From assembly GCA_903893935.1 (NCBI GenBank), contig CAITOD010000639.1, forward strand, positions 1-6,668: a DNA stretch of 6,668 nt, in the 5' to 3' direction. Made by a program: the position numbers and the translations under genes. This document shows, piece by piece, positions 5,915-6,668 of the stretch; the first letter of the stretch is position 1, and each line of letters starts with the position of its first letter. The DNA comes from an uncultured Sphingomonadales bacterium. Its GTDB lineage: Bacteria > Pseudomonadota > Alphaproteobacteria > Sphingomonadales > Sphingomonadaceae. Below the pieces are notes generated by a model. It was not told the origin of the DNA. It worked only from the letters and a program-made list of their open reading frames with translations, and ran no database searches.

Positions 5915-6610
5915 TCAAAAGGGCGTGATCAGGCTGAAGAATTTGGACAGCCAGCCTTCGCGGCTGGCGCGACCGATCGACCCGTTGCCGGTGTAGACCA
6001 CGTGCGCGTCGGCCACCTGGCCCGACTGGACCGTGTTGTTCTGGTCGATGTCGGCGATCCGGACGACGCCCGAAATCTGCACCCATTCTTCACCCTGGCT
6101 GAGCAGCAGACGCTTGGTTCCTTTCACAAACACGGTGCCGTTGCGGCGCGCTTCGGCAATCGTCACCGAAATCTGGCCGCCCAGCTGGCTGTTTTCCGAT
6201 GCGTCGCCTTCACCACTGAACGCCGAAGCGCCCGCCGCATTAAGGGCATTGGGATTTATGGCGAACGGACCCGCACTCGGGGGTGTTACGCTGAAGTTGC
6301 CGCTCTTGGTGGTTTTGCCGATCGCTTTCTTCGAGGTGCTGAGGTTTTCGACCAGCGTGATGGTCAGAACATCGCCCACCGCATGCGCGCGCGGCCCTTC
6401 GACCAGCCCGGCGTAGCCGGCGTTGACATTGAAAATCGCGCCGGCCGAGGGTTGTGTCACCGGATCGGGGGGCAGCGTCGCTTCAAAGCCTTTCTGCGGC
6501 CGGGTCGGATGCGCCTGCACCGGCCAGGCGCACGCCAGCGCAAGGCCCAGGCCACAGACCAGCGCCAGCAACCAGGTCCGTGTGGCGATGCTGCAAAGCA
6601 CTAATATCAA
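5915..6610 (-). CDS. flgH: Flagellar L-ring protein FlgH
   Basis: FlgH (231 aa as drawn) forms the L ring in the outer membrane around the rod. Family blocks are GAIFNVN (57-63), VGDVLTITLVENLSTSKKA (78-96), GQISVTI (145-151), EWVQISGVVR (175-184) and QVADAHVVYTGNG (198-210), ending in GWLSKFF plus a short tail. The N-terminus is a signal sequence with LALACAWP; Cys27 aligns with the lipidated Cys of E. coli FlgH (GCAW), though residues -3 and -2 (Ala, Leu) fit the lipobox poorly. A type I cleavage after PVQA is an alternative. The start is uncertain. There is no ATG, and the drawn start is TTG (6608-6610); GTG at 6599-6601 would give 228 aa. Neither has a clear Shine-Dalgarno sequence, and the frame stays open to the window edge. 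It is probably preceded by flgA or flgG. Confidence 0.93.
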   Translation of the reverse strand: MILVLCSIATRTWLLALVCGLGLALACAWPVQAHPTRPQKGFEATLPPDPVTQPSAGAIFNVNAGYAGLVEGPRAHAVGDVLTITLVENLSTSKKAIGKTTKSGNFSVTPPSAGPFAINPNALNAAGASAFSGEGDASENSQLGGQISVTIAEARRNGTVFVKGTKRLLLSQGEEWVQISGVVRIADIDQNNTVQSGQVADAHVVYTGNGSIGRASREGWLSKFFSLITPF

Positions 6611-6624
6611 AGTGCGTTGAGAGG

Positions 6625-6663
6625 CCCCAATAAAGCCCCTCCCCTTCAGGGGAGGGGTTGGGG
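6625..6663. repeat. GC-rich imperfect palindrome upstream of flgH (REP-like intergenic element)
   Basis: CCCCTCCCC (6636-6644) and GGGGAGGGG (6649-6657) form a perfect 9-bp stem with loop TTCA. It is extended by CCCCAA (6625-6630) pairing with TTGGGG (6658-6663), leaving TAAAG bulged on one side. The sequence continues as GTGGGG to the window edge, so the element may be longer. From memory, palindromes of this kind (CCCCTCCCC...GGGGAGGGG) recur between genes in sphingomonad genomes, but this was not searched. Its core ends about 26 bases before the flgH start, on the leader of the transcript. It could be a dispersed repeat, an RNA stability or processing hairpin, or an attenuator. Read on the - strand it is followed by CTTTATT, a weak terminator-like tail. 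Confidence 0.7.
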
Positions 6664-6668
6664 TGGGG

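Noticed and set aside
4744..5928. Long + strand open frame (394 codons) antisense to flgI
   Set aside because: Its composition is shadow-like and the opposite strand encodes a textbook FlgI with a signal peptide.
1..6668. A previously undescribed biological system
   Set aside because: Every protein gene is a recognisable flagellar component in familiar order. Only small non-coding elements remain unexplained.

Overview
The window holds part of a flagellar gene cluster from a GC-rich Gram-negative bacterium. P-ring and L-ring genes (flgI, flgH) imply an outer membrane. The flagellin tail, the single-domain FlgJ, the compact FlgK and the strong G/C third-position bias fit an alphaproteobacterium. 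The gene style and a palindromic repeat at the right edge suggest Sphingomonadales, but that placement is inference from memory and not a search result.

Layout, left to right. Bases 2-262 encode the last 86 residues of a flagellin on the + strand; the gene starts outside the window. A 14-bp hairpin (295-326) sits in the 90-bp gap between flagellin and the convergent motB. From about 6610 down to 353 everything is on the - strand, in transcription order flgH, flgI, flgJ, flgK, flgL, motA, motB. Junctions are tight: 22 bp, a 4-bp ATGA overlap, 6 bp, 91 bp, 21 bp and a 4-bp ATGA overlap. This looks like one transcription unit that continues upstream beyond the right edge, where rod and hook genes would be expected.

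The genes follow the order of assembly. FlgH and FlgI form the L and P rings around the rod, FlgJ supports rod assembly, and FlgK and FlgL form the hook-filament junction on which the flagellin filament polymerises. MotA and MotB form the proton-driven stator. All seven - strand genes look intact, with the expected motifs.

The non-coding points of interest are a four-copy 15-bp tandem repeat filling the flgK-flgL gap, a GC-rich imperfect palindrome just upstream of flgH, and the lack of any ATG start or clear ribosome binding site for flgH. I saw no mobile-element gene, tRNA, rRNA, CRISPR array or unknown protein gene, and no evidence of a previously undescribed system. No gap between genes exceeds 300 bases.
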